Shown here: positions 1 through 7,775 of the stretch, in pieces
How the letters are laid out: every line of letters starts with the position of its first letter
How positions within the stretch are numbered: the stretch's first letter is position 1
NCBI GenBank assembly: GCA_963700925.1
Contig: OY969553.1
Location: 4,278,001 to 4,342,000, forward strand
DNA: 64,000 bases
Direction of reading: 5' to 3'
From: CAWJMD01 sp963700925
GTDB taxonomy: Bacteria > Actinomycetota > Actinomycetes > Actinomycetales > CAWJMD01
Notes under the pieces: generated by a model
What the model saw: only the letters and a program-made list of their open reading frames with translations
Databases searched by the model: none
What the model was told of the DNA's origin: nothing
Translations under genes and position numbers: made by a program

Positions 1-2
1 CC

Positions 3-95
3 GGCGACGGTGCCGCCGTGCTGAAGGGCCCCGCGACCAACCCGTTGCGCGCTCTCGACGTGGCCCTGGAAGGCGACCAGCTCGTCATCGGCTGA
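3..95 (+). CDS. C-terminal 30 residues of an unidentified protein (5' end outside window)
   Basis: An open frame enters from the left edge and ends at TGA 93-95. The tail reads ...NPLRALDVALEGDQLVIG. The codons have the strong G/C third-position bias of the neighbours, so it is probably a real gene end. Too little is visible to name the protein. It converges with the GH92 gene on the other strand, and a perfect hairpin lies between them. Confidence 0.55.
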   Translation, partial: GDGAAVLKGPATNPLRALDVALEGDQLVIG

Positions 96-140
96 CCCCC
101 TTGCTCCTCCTACCCACACGCCCCCCGTGGGTCGCTCATC

Positions 141-175
141 CTGCCGACACAATTCGCGGCCAACTGTGTCGGCAG
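141..175. terminator. Perfect 11-bp hairpin between convergent genes
   Basis: CTGCCGACACA (141-151) and its exact reverse complement TGTGTCGGCAG (165-175) flank a 13-nt loop. It sits between the stop codons of two convergent genes, so a bidirectional terminator is the simplest reading. There is no T-tract on either side, which is common in high-GC actinobacteria. Confidence 0.6.
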
Positions 176-187
176 GCCGAGCATTGT

Positions 188-215
188 GGGCAGGGTGAGC
201 AACGGGCAGGGTGAG
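188..215. repeat. 12-bp direct repeat downstream of the GH92 gene
   Basis: GGGCAGGGTGAG occurs at 188-199 and again at 204-215, two bases from the GH92 stop codon (218-220, minus strand). The function is unknown. It is one of several short repeats found right after stop codons in this window, but the stop itself is not part of this unit. Confidence 0.6.
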
Positions 216-217
216 GC

Positions 218-3200
218 CTACTGCCGCTCGAGCACCACGTCGTCCACGAACCCCCGGAACGGTCCGTCCCGGTCTGCGGAGTCGAAGCTGAACGCGACCG
301 ACTGCACCTGACGTCCGGCTGCCACGGCGCCGACGTCGAGCGTCACCTGCTGCCACGTGTCGTTCGTCAGGACCGTCCCCAGGTCGCGCGGGTGACCGCT
401 GGCGCCCTCTACGGTCAGTGGCGACAGGTCGTGCAGGAACGTGCCGTCCGTGAACTGAAGGTCGAGTCCGACGAACGTGCTGACGCTGTCGGTGTCGCTC
501 TCCGGCATGACCCACCAGGAGAGCGTCGTGGACGGGCGCACCCAGGTACCGCCAGGCACCCCCAGCACTGCGCTGGTCGCCGAGGCGGGGCCGTCGCCCG
601 CAGCGATCCCCGAGTAGAGCAGGATGCCTCTCCCACTGTGCTCTTGGCCTTCAGGAGCCGTGCCGCCGGTGGTCTCCATCCCACCGAGGTCGCAGCAGTA
701 CTCCTCCACGCCGGTCGACTCGAGGCGCACGTTGCTCAGCGCGGCCGGCTCGCCGCCCTCGAAGGAGGTCGTCAGGTCCGTGCCGGTGGCGTCCCACTCC
801 TCCTGGGTCCACGCCGCCACCGAGACGGCGAAGTCGCGGCTGCCGGTCGCCTGGCCACGCGTCACCGTCAGCGTGAGCGCGGCGGAGGCCGGGTCCTCCC
901 CGATGTCGGGGCGCCGCACCAGACGCCCGGAGTCCGAGACCAGAGTGGGATCGGACGACTCCCACGCGAACGACGGCCCGGTGGGCAGGTCGACGTCCTG
1001 GGTGACGTCGGACGTGTCCCCGAGGTCGACGCCCGCGAGGGTCTCCTCCACCCATTCCTCGTCGCTGAGGGGCGCGCCCTCGACGCCGAGCAGCTCGATC
1101 TCGGCCAGGGACGTCGAACCGGGCTCGCTGACGCCTGTGACGCGGAGCCGGTAGTGCTTGTAGCCCTTCGGCTTCGCGATCTCGAACGGCCGGGTCTGGC
1201 GCCGCCACGTGAACGTCTCGCTGCTGCGGCGGTCGAGGGCGGTCCAGCGCGTCCCGTCACGCGAACCCTCGAGAACCCATGAGGTCGGGTCGCCGGTCGA
1301 GGGTCCGGAGGTGAGGGTGTAGCGGCTGACGGTCGTCCGCGGCGCCGTGAACCGGTAGCCGATCGTGGCGTTGTCGGCCAGATCGACCGACGTCGCGGAC
1401 GTGTTGTCGAACAGGCGCGGCGCGCCTGCTACGCCAGAGGCGAAGCCCGCTTCCCCGCCGGTGGCGTCGGCGAGCGGCGGCGCCGCCTTGTCGCTGGGCG
1501 ATGCCGGCAGGGCCTTCGCACTCGAGCCCCACGTGCTGGGCTCCGGACCCATCCGGAACCGAACCGTGCCTCCATCGGCCAGGGCGGCGTGGTTGAACCA
1601 CGGCTTGTCCCACTTCTTTCCGTCGACGGTCACGCCCTGCACGTACACGTTCTCGGCGCTGTTGCCCGGCGCGTCGATGACGAGGTCCTTGCCGTTCTCG
1701 AGGTGCACGGTCGCCCGGTCGAAGAGCGGTGACCCGGCGGCATAGGTGCCGGATCCGAGCTGCAGCGGGTAGAACCCGAGCGCGCTGAACACCCACCAGG
1801 CAGAGGTCTCTCCGTTGTCCTCGTCGCCGGCGTAGCCCTGCCCGATCTCGCTGCCGGTGTAGTGACGCGACAGCACCTCGCGGGTGATGGCCTGCGTCTT
1901 CCACGGCTGACCGGTGTGCGTGTACATCCACGGGATGTGGTGCGCGACCTGGTTGCTGAAGCCCCACATGCCCATTCGCACGTCGCGGGCCTCGATCATC
2001 TCGTGGATGACCCCGCCGTAGGAGCCGACCTTGGTGCCGGTCTCTGGTGTCGCGTAGAAGGTGTCGAGCTTGGTCGCGAGCTCGTCCCGTCCGCCGTACA
2101 GCGCGGAGAGCCCGGCCCCGTCGAACGGCACGTGGAACGCGAAGTTCCAGCCGTTGGTCTCGGTGTAGTCGTGCTCGTGGCCCCACTCCTCGGGGTCGTA
2201 CTCCTCAGGCGTCGACTTCCATTCTCCCGCAGCGTCCTTGCCCTGGAAGAAGCCGATCTGCTCGTCGAACATCTCGGTGTACCGCCGCGAGCGGTCGAGG
2301 AAGTAGGCGCTCTCCTGCCGGTACCGGTCTCGCTGCGCGCGGGGGAGCGACCTGTCCGCTGCAAGTGCCTCGCCCATCCGGGCGATGCCGTAGTCGTTGA
2401 TGTAGCCCTCGAGCGCCCACGAGACGCCCTCGGACACCTGGTCGGGCGTGTAGCCGAGGAAGATGCTGCGCTCCAGGCCCTTTCGTCCCACGTCGGTGTT
2501 GTCAGGGTTCGAGCCAGGCGGGGCGACAGTCGCGTTCTTGACCGCTGCCTCGTACGCGTCGACGGCGTCAAACCCCTTGACGCCCTTGGTGTATGCGTCG
2601 GCAAAGGACACGTCGGAGCTGGTGCCCGTCATCAGGTTGGCGTACCCCGGCGACGACCACCGCGACACCCAGCCGCCCTCGCGGTACTGCTGCACGAAGC
2701 CGTCGACCATCTCGCCGGCCATCTCCGGGTACAGGAACGAGTACGCGGGCCACGTCGTCCGATACGTGTCCCAGAAACCGTTGTTGACGTAGATCTTTCC
2801 GTCGAAGACCTTGGCGCCCGTCTTGGTCGGGGTGCTCGGGGTGTCGGACGGAGCGACCGGGCTGGCGTGCTTCCACACCGGCCTGCGCGAGGTCCCGACG
2901 TTCTCGTGCCCGGAGTTCGGGTACAGCGAGAGCCGGTAGAGGTTCGAGTACAGCGTCGTCAGCTGTGTCTTGGTTGCCCCCTTCACCTCGATCACGTCGA
3001 GCACGTCGTCCCACAGGCGCTGTGCGCGGTCGCGCACGTCCTCGAACGACCTGCTGCTGCCGATCTCGAGCGCGAGGTTCTTCTTCGCCTGATCCACACC
3101 GAGCAGGGACGTTGCCAGCCGCAGCTCGACCGTCCGGTCGCCGCCGGCGTCGAGCCGCACGTAGCCGGACACGTTGCTGCGGTCTTCGGTGCCGGTCGGT

Positions 3201-5020
3201 GCGCCGCTGTCGACCACCGGCGAGTCCAGCACCCCGTAGACGTACATCCGGGTGGCGCCTACCGACAGCCCGCTGGCGGTGTCGGTGAAGCCGGTGACGA
3301 CGCCCGAGTCCTCGTCGATGGTCAGGCCACCTTCGTCGCTCACGTTGTCGAACAGCAGGTTCGCGTCGTCGCCGGGGAAGGTGAACCGCATCACGGCGGC
3401 GTGGTCGGACGGCGCGATGTCGGCCACCAGGCCGTTGTCGAACGTGACGCCGTAGTGGTGCGGTGACGCCACCTCGTTGTCGTGGGAGAACGGCAGGGAG
3501 CGCTCCTCGCGGTCCCCGGACGGGGTGCCCTCGGCGATCGACGGCATCACCTGGAAGGTCTGCCGGTCTCCCATCCACGGGCTGGTCTCGTGGCTGAGCG
3601 AGAGGGCCTGCAGCCGGGTCCGGTTCTGCTCGTCGTTGTGCTCGGCGTAGCCGTAGATCCAGCTCAGCGACTCCGCGTCGGTGACCGGGCTCCAGAAGTT
3701 GAACCCGTGCGGGACGGCGGTGGCCGGGATGTTGTTGCCGCGGGAGAAGCTTCCGGTCGAGTTGGTGCCGCGGGTCGTCACCACGTGCTCGGAGGGCCGG
3801 TCGGCGTCGACCTGCTCGGCCGCGGCGATCGACACGTCGTCCACCCACCCGGCGAACTGGGCGTCACCGTGCGGGCTGTCGTAGCCCACCAGCACGCGGT
3901 CGACCGTCTTGCCGGCTGCCACGTCACCTAGGGAGACCGAGCGGTGGTTCCACTGGTCCACGTAGAGGGTCTTCGACTCGCCCTGCTTCCGCGGTGAGAT
4001 GCCGAACCCGTTCTGGTCGAGGGCGGTCGTGTCGCTGAGGTACGTGCCGTCAGTGAAGGCGAGGTCGACCGCCGCGTAGGTGCTCGGGTATCGCAGGTCC
4101 GAGCCCGCCTGCTCGGGGAAGATCCGGTACGACAGCTCGGTCTCCGCGGTCACGGGGACGTCCACGTCGTGGACCTTCGCCCACGCGTACCCACCGTCGT
4201 CACCAGTGACCTTGCCGCCGTAGCGCAGTGACGCGACACCGGTGAACCCGACGCGCGGCCGGGCGGTGTACGCGCTGGCCGGCCCGTCGCCGACCGCAGC
4301 CGCCATCGGCGTCGCCGGCGGCTCCGTGTTGTCGCCGTTGCTGATGCGCAGCTCGGCCAGCTGAAGGAGATCGTCGCCGTGGTTCGCGGTCACCTCCAGC
4401 CGGTACCACCCGTACGTGATGTCGTTCTCGAAGTCGTAGATCGTCGTCTCGAACCGCTCTCCGAGGTCCTGCCCGGACTGCGTGTCGAGGTCCGTCCACG
4501 TCTCGCCGTCCTGGGATCCCTGCAGTGCCCAGTCCTGCGGGTCGCGCTCAGGGGAGTCGTTGGCCGCGGTCAGCGAGTAACGACGCACCGCCACCGGCTC
4601 GTCGAGCTCGTAGCTGACCCAACCCGTCGGTTCGAAGACCAGCCACTTGCTGCCGGCACTGCCGTCGGCGAGGTTCGCCGCGACCTCGTTCGGCGCGTTC
4701 TCGTCGCTGGCCTGGATACCGGTCACCTGGCTCGTGACGTCGCCGAGCAGCTCGATCCCGCTCGAGCCCGTGATCCCCGACGACCGCGGCTCACCGTCCG
4801 GACCGATCTCAGGCTCGTTGGTCCAGTCCGGCGCAGGGTCCGACTCCTCGAACGACGTGCTGAACGCCGCCGCCTCCGACGCCATCGACGCCTCCGCGAA
4901 TGCCGGCGGACCGGGGTCCGCAACCGCGGGCACCCCGGTGGCCACCAGGGCTCCTGTGGTGAGAAGAGCGGTGATGAGCGTGGCGAAGCGGCGCCCTGAG
5001 GCGCTCGTGCGTCGTTGCAT
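218..5020 (-). CDS. Secreted GH92 alpha-mannosidase with F5/8C (discoidin) domains
   Basis: 1600-residue exported glycoside hydrolase, predicted to trim alpha-mannosides (for example fungal mannan or N-glycans). The start is ATG 5020, preceded by AAGGACAG. An in-frame start 14 codons upstream lacks such a site. Order of parts: a signal peptide with twin Arg and a VPAVADPG cleavage region (1-35), an F5/8C-like domain (about 93-225), a jelly-roll module (245-397), the GH92 catalytic region (about 420-1165), a second F5/8C-like domain (1200-1303), an Ig-like segment (1320-1397) and a second jelly-roll module to the C-terminus. GH92 hallmarks are HGFNFWSPVTDAESL near 438, the ADAYTKGVKGFDAVDAY block, and GDEDNGETSAWW followed by ALGFYPLQLGSGTY near 1063. 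The two jelly-roll modules resemble each other (GDGPASA, FTDGT, F.GWVDDV / F.GFVDDV), which suggests an internal duplication. No cell-wall anchor is visible. Confidence 0.9.
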   Translation of the reverse strand: MQRRTSASGRRFATLITALLTTGALVATGVPAVADPGPPAFAEASMASEAAAFSTSFEESDPAPDWTNEPEIGPDGEPRSSGITGSSGIELLGDVTSQVTGIQASDENAPNEVAANLADGSAGSKWLVFEPTGWVSYELDEPVAVRRYSLTAANDSPERDPQDWALQGSQDGETWTDLDTQSGQDLGERFETTIYDFENDITYGWYRLEVTANHGDDLLQLAELRISNGDNTEPPATPMAAAVGDGPASAYTARPRVGFTGVASLRYGGKVTGDDGGYAWAKVHDVDVPVTAETELSYRIFPEQAGSDLRYPSTYAAVDLAFTDGTYLSDTTALDQNGFGISPRKQGESKTLYVDQWNHRSVSLGDVAAGKTVDRVLVGYDSPHGDAQFAGWVDDVSIAAAEQVDADRPSEHVVTTRGTNSTGSFSRGNNIPATAVPHGFNFWSPVTDAESLSWIYGYAEHNDEQNRTRLQALSLSHETSPWMGDRQTFQVMPSIAEGTPSGDREERSLPFSHDNEVASPHHYGVTFDNGLVADIAPSDHAAVMRFTFPGDDANLLFDNVSDEGGLTIDEDSGVVTGFTDTASGLSVGATRMYVYGVLDSPVVDSGAPTGTEDRSNVSGYVRLDAGGDRTVELRLATSLLGVDQAKKNLALEIGSSRSFEDVRDRAQRLWDDVLDVIEVKGATKTQLTTLYSNLYRLSLYPNSGHENVGTSRRPVWKHASPVAPSDTPSTPTKTGAKVFDGKIYVNNGFWDTYRTTWPAYSFLYPEMAGEMVDGFVQQYREGGWVSRWSSPGYANLMTGTSSDVSFADAYTKGVKGFDAVDAYEAAVKNATVAPPGSNPDNTDVGRKGLERSIFLGYTPDQVSEGVSWALEGYINDYGIARMGEALAADRSLPRAQRDRYRQESAYFLDRSRRYTEMFDEQIGFFQGKDAAGEWKSTPEEYDPEEWGHEHDYTETNGWNFAFHVPFDGAGLSALYGGRDELATKLDTFYATPETGTKVGSYGGVIHEMIEARDVRMGMWGFSNQVAHHIPWMYTHTGQPWKTQAITREVLSRHYTGSEIGQGYAGDEDNGETSAWWVFSALGFYPLQLGSGTYAAGSPLFDRATVHLENGKDLVIDAPGNSAENVYVQGVTVDGKKWDKPWFNHAALADGGTVRFRMGPEPSTWGSSAKALPASPSDKAAPPLADATGGEAGFASGVAGAPRLFDNTSATSVDLADNATIGYRFTAPRTTVSRYTLTSGPSTGDPTSWVLEGSRDGTRWTALDRRSSETFTWRRQTRPFEIAKPKGYKHYRLRVTGVSEPGSTSLAEIELLGVEGAPLSDEEWVEETLAGVDLGDTSDVTQDVDLPTGPSFAWESSDPTLVSDSGRLVRRPDIGEDPASAALTLTVTRGQATGSRDFAVSVAAWTQEEWDATGTDLTTSFEGGEPAALSNVRLESTGVEEYCCDLGGMETTGGTAPEGQEHSGRGILLYSGIAAGDGPASATSAVLGVPGGTWVRPSTTLSWWVMPESDTDSVSTFVGLDLQFTDGTFLHDLSPLTVEGASGHPRDLGTVLTNDTWQQVTLDVGAVAAGRQVQSVAFSFDSADRDGPFRGFVDDVVLERQ

Positions 5021-5075
5021 GACCTGTCCTTCGGGGAGTGACAGCGTTGCGAGCGAGGTCACTGAATCGGTTCGA

Positions 5076-5089
5076 TGACATCGTTGTCA
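5076..5089 (-). promoter_or_regulatory. LacI-family-type operator overlapping the GH92 promoter
   Basis: TGACATCGTTGTCA is a palindrome with perfect 5-bp arms and a central CG, the form known for LacI-family sugar regulators. On the minus strand the consensus -35 hexamer TTGACA (5090-5085) overlaps it. It lies 56 bp upstream of the GH92 start, so repression of the mannosidase in the absence of sugar is the natural inference. No LacI regulator gene lies in the window. Confidence 0.65.
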
Positions 5090-5137
5090 AGACCGGGCAA
5101 AGGTCGTCTTTCGGACGGGCGCCGCCCGCGAATGAGC

Positions 5138-6208
5138 TCAGCCGGGCAGGGTCACCTCGAGCAGCTCCAGATCTGGGCTGCAGTCCTGCAGCCGGTGGCG
5201 TGTTGCAGCCGGCACGGCGACGCTGACGCCGCGCTCCAGGCCCTCGGTGCCATGACCGTCGGTGACCAGCACCGCGGAGCCTGCGAGGACGAACCACCAC
5301 TGCAGCTCGCCCGCGTGGGACAGACCGTCGGCCGTCTCACAGTCGGCGCGCGGCCGAACAACCCGCCCCCCGGCCAGTCCTGCGGTGGCTTCGGCGATCC
5401 CGGTGTCGCGGGCCTCGAAGCCCGCCACGCGCCACGGCTTCCACGCTGTCCGCTCTGCCACGTGGTGCACGAAACGCTGTCCAGCCCAATGTCGTTCGGG
5501 CTCAAGGGCCGTCGTGGGCAGGGTGATGGAGTGCTCAGCGCGGGTCTCGTGGTCAGCCGGGCAGCCGACCTCGATCACCTCCATCCCGGCGGAGCTCGAC
5601 AGCACACGGTGACGGATCTCGGGCGGCTGCAGCACGCAGTCGCCTGCGCGCAGGACGAACGGCTCGCCCTGGCCCTCGTAGACGACCTCCACCCAGCCGG
5701 CCGCGCAGTAGATCATCTGGAAGCGGACCCGGTGGTAGTGCACGTAGTCGGGCACCGGTCCACCGTCCGGGATCTCGATGTGCGACGCGATGAACCGTCC
5801 GCCCAAGCGCGACGGCAGCAGGTCGCGGTACCGCATACCCGCGCGGCCGACGACCGAGCTTCCCGAGTCGGCGACAACCGGTCGGCTCACCTCGAAGGCC
5901 TCCACGAGTGGAGGGACGACCAGGTCACCCGTCGACGGGACCAGGTCGATCACCGTCCCGTTGGGTGCGGTGATCGAGTCGGCGTCACCGTCCACGTCCA
6001 TCCGCAGCCGCCCTGGGTCGCCGACGGCGTCACGGTCGAGCCGAACGCGCAGCCCGGGACCATCGAGCGTTGCGACGGCGGGGTCGTCCGCCGGCCGGAT
6101 CATGTCGAGCCTGAAGCCGAGCCGGTCGGTGAAGAACGCGATCGTCGCGACGAGATCCGGGGCGGGCAGGACGGTCTCGGCGCCGGTCACCGCGAGCGGG
6201 GGAATCAC
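5138..6208 (-). CDS. VOC (glyoxalase-like) / double-cupin fusion protein
   Basis: 356-residue protein starting at GTG 6208. Residues about 10-95 look like a VOC/glyoxalase module (LPAPDLVATIAFFTDRLGF, then VRLDRDAVGDPGRLRMDV). The middle is a cupin with a metal-binding-type stretch (VHYHRVRFQMIYCAAGWVEV ... GDCVLQPPEIRHRV). A second cupin follows towards the C-terminus (ELQWWFVLAGSAVLV ... VAVPAATRHRL). The substrate is unknown; a small-molecule dioxygenase, an isomerase or a sensor are all possible. The start codon overlaps the stop of the upstream methyltransferase by 4 bp (GTGA), so the two are co-translated. Confidence 0.75.
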   Translation of the reverse strand: MIPPLAVTGAETVLPAPDLVATIAFFTDRLGFRLDMIRPADDPAVATLDGPGLRVRLDRDAVGDPGRLRMDVDGDADSITAPNGTVIDLVPSTGDLVVPPLVEAFEVSRPVVADSGSSVVGRAGMRYRDLLPSRLGGRFIASHIEIPDGGPVPDYVHYHRVRFQMIYCAAGWVEVVYEGQGEPFVLRAGDCVLQPPEIRHRVLSSSAGMEVIEVGCPADHETRAEHSITLPTTALEPERHWAGQRFVHHVAERTAWKPWRVAGFEARDTGIAEATAGLAGGRVVRPRADCETADGLSHAGELQWWFVLAGSAVLVTDGHGTEGLERGVSVAVPAATRHRLQDCSPDLELLEVTLPG

Positions 6209-6903
6209 GGACCGACGCTACTCGACGCGTCCTCTCGAGAACCGGGCTCGTCGTCGCGGCGGAACCACAGCAGGTAGTCGCCGGAGTGCCCTCCCGGGTG
6301 CGAGTCCCAGCACAGGAACGTCTCGCCGATGAACCGAAGCCTTTTGCCCACGACGCGACCCACGTCCCACGCGAGCAGCGTGACGTGGTCGCCTGTGAAC
6401 AGGTTCGCGACGTTCAGCACGGCATGGCCACCCGGCTTCAGCAACTTCGCCACCTGGTCGAAGACCTCGCCCAGCTCGTCCAGGTAGCGCGGGTAGTCAC
6501 CGTCGTCGGTCACGTACCCGCGCAGCGGGTTCTCGGGGTGGGCCACGCTCGTCATGTAGGGGGGCGAGGTGAGCACGAGGTCGAACGGACCGTCGACCAG
6601 CTCGGCCAGCCGCCGGGAGTCACCGCGCACGATGCGGGCGCGGCCCTCGGTCCGGGAGCGGACCAGCTCCACGTGATCCTCGAGCAGCTCGACCCCGACG
6701 GCCTTGCGGCCCATCCGCTCCGCGACAGCCAGTGTCGTCCCGTAACCGGCGAAGGGGTCGAGCACCGAGTCGCCGGGCTCGGTGGCGGCCTCGATCACGG
6801 ACCGGGCCAGCGACTCGGTGAAGTGCACCGGCTCGTCGTGAGGCCTCGGCTGCTGGGCAGCCTGTTCGTCCGCCTCCTGCACCAGATAGGCAGGCACCTG
6901 CAT
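6205..6903 (-). CDS. Small N4C/N6A-type (SPPY) methyltransferase
   Basis: 232-residue SAM-dependent methyltransferase. The AdoMet motif DPFAGYGTTLA is followed by the catalytic TSPPYMTSVAHPENP, typical of amino-methylating DNA methyltransferases and their RNA relatives. I chose ATG 6903 (MQVPAYLVQEADEQ) because the longer frame would overlap the divergent flavoprotein gene. CATACT lies 7 nt upstream of this ATG and may be a leaderless -10. No restriction enzyme is adjacent, and there is little room for a target-recognition domain, so the substrate (orphan DNA site or RNA) is open. It is co-translated with the VOC/bicupin gene. Confidence 0.7.
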   Translation of the reverse strand: MQVPAYLVQEADEQAAQQPRPHDEPVHFTESLARSVIEAATEPGDSVLDPFAGYGTTLAVAERMGRKAVGVELLEDHVELVRSRTEGRARIVRGDSRRLAELVDGPFDLVLTSPPYMTSVAHPENPLRGYVTDDGDYPRYLDELGEVFDQVAKLLKPGGHAVLNVANLFTGDHVTLLAWDVGRVVGKRLRFIGETFLCWDSHPGGHSGDYLLWFRRDDEPGSREDASSSVGP

Positions 6904-6971
6904 GAGCACGAGTATGCCGCTGAGGGGTGCCGTCCGCTCGCGAACCACACAGCCGGGTTCGGCAGCCCCCG

Positions 6972-6977
6972 TAGGGT
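6972..6977 (+). promoter_or_regulatory. -10 box TAGGGT, leaderless promoter of the PPOX gene
   Basis: TAGGGT ends 7 nt before ATG 6985, which places the predicted transcription start at the A of the start codon. No Shine-Dalgarno sequence precedes the ATG. The same hexamer at the same distance precedes uvrC. Confidence 0.65.
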
Positions 6978-6984
6978 TCTCAGC

Positions 6985-7623
6985 ATGGACGCGTCCGAGA
7001 TCACCGAGGTCACCGACCTGGCCGAGCTCCGCGAGCTGATGGGCGAACCAGTGGGGTGGGTAGCCACCAAGGAAAGCCCCGTGCTGCTGGCGTCTCACCA
7101 GGCGTGGCTGACCGCGTCGCCGTTCGTGCTGGTGGCGACCTCCGACGCGGACGGGCGGTGCGACGTCTCACCCAAGGGCGACCCGCCCGGGTCGTTCCTG
7201 GTGGTCGACGAGCGGACGCTGGTGGTGCCAGAACGGCCGGGCAACCGTCGCGCGGACGGCTTCCGCAACGTTCTGGCCAACCCGCACGTCGGGTTGCTGT
7301 TCGTGATCCCGGGGCGCGGCGACACGTTGCGGGTCAACGGCCACGCCCGGGTGGTGCGCGACGGCCCGTTCTTCGACGATCTCGTGGTCAGCCGCAAGGG
7401 GCGCACGCACCGGCCCGTCGTCGCCCTGGTCGTCGACGTGGAGGAGGCGTTCTTCCACTGCAGCAAGGCATTCCTGCGCTCGCGGCTCTGGGAGCCCGAC
7501 AGCTGGACGCCCGACGCGGTCCCGTCCAGAGCACGCCTCGCACAGGTCGAGCGGCCGAACGAGAACCTCGAGGAGCTCGAGACCTACTACGGCCCTTCGT
7601 ACGCCGACCGCCTGTACCGCTGA
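6985..7623 (+). CDS. Pyridoxamine 5'-phosphate oxidase-family flavoprotein (MSMEG_1061-like)
   Basis: 212-residue FMN- or F420-binding split-barrel protein of the PPOX superfamily. Characteristic stretches are ASPFVLVATSDADGRCDVSPKGDPPG, then RRADGFRNVLANPHVGLLFVIPG and GHARVVRD, as in the actinobacterial 'FMN-dependent PPOX-type flavoprotein' group. ATG 6985 (MDASEITEVTD) is chosen because it sits 7 nt after a TAGGGT -10 box and excludes the region shared with the divergent gene. The natural substrate is unknown. The TGA stop lies inside a 16-bp tandem duplication. Confidence 0.85.
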   Translation: MDASEITEVTDLAELRELMGEPVGWVATKESPVLLASHQAWLTASPFVLVATSDADGRCDVSPKGDPPGSFLVVDERTLVVPERPGNRRADGFRNVLANPHVGLLFVIPGRGDTLRVNGHARVVRDGPFFDDLVVSRKGRTHRPVVALVVDVEEAFFHCSKAFLRSRLWEPDSWTPDAVPSRARLAQVERPNENLEELETYYGPSYADRLYR

Positions 7624-7643
7624 TCGCCTGTGCCGCTGATCGC
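7612..7643 (+). repeat. 16-bp tandem duplication spanning the stop codon
   Basis: CTGTACCGCTGATCGC (7612-7627) is followed directly by CTGTGCCGCTGATCGC (7628-7643), 15 of 16 identical. The gene's TGA (7621-7623) is therefore repeated 16 nt later in another reading frame. Confidence 0.8.
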
Positions 7644-7762
7644 TCCGTCGCGAGGGGCAGCCTGCCGGTCAGTCAGATCCTGGACGGGCGCGCGCGGGTG
7701 GAGCGTCTGACAGTTCGGTGGAGCATGCCGGGGGGAGCGCGGTGACCGTCCGTCCCTCGGCC

Positions 7763-7768
7763 TAGGGT
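7763..7768 (+). promoter_or_regulatory. -10 box TAGGGT, leaderless promoter of uvrC
   Basis: TAGGGT followed by 7 nt and then GTG 7776. There is no Shine-Dalgarno sequence, so transcription is predicted to begin at the GTG itself. Confidence 0.65.
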
Positions 7769-7775
7769 TGTCGAC

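Noticed and set aside
1862..3466. Long open frame opposite the GH92 gene
   Set aside because: Shadow frame due to high GC. It has no ribosome-binding site, no domain-like sequence, and complete overlap with the GH92 catalytic domain.
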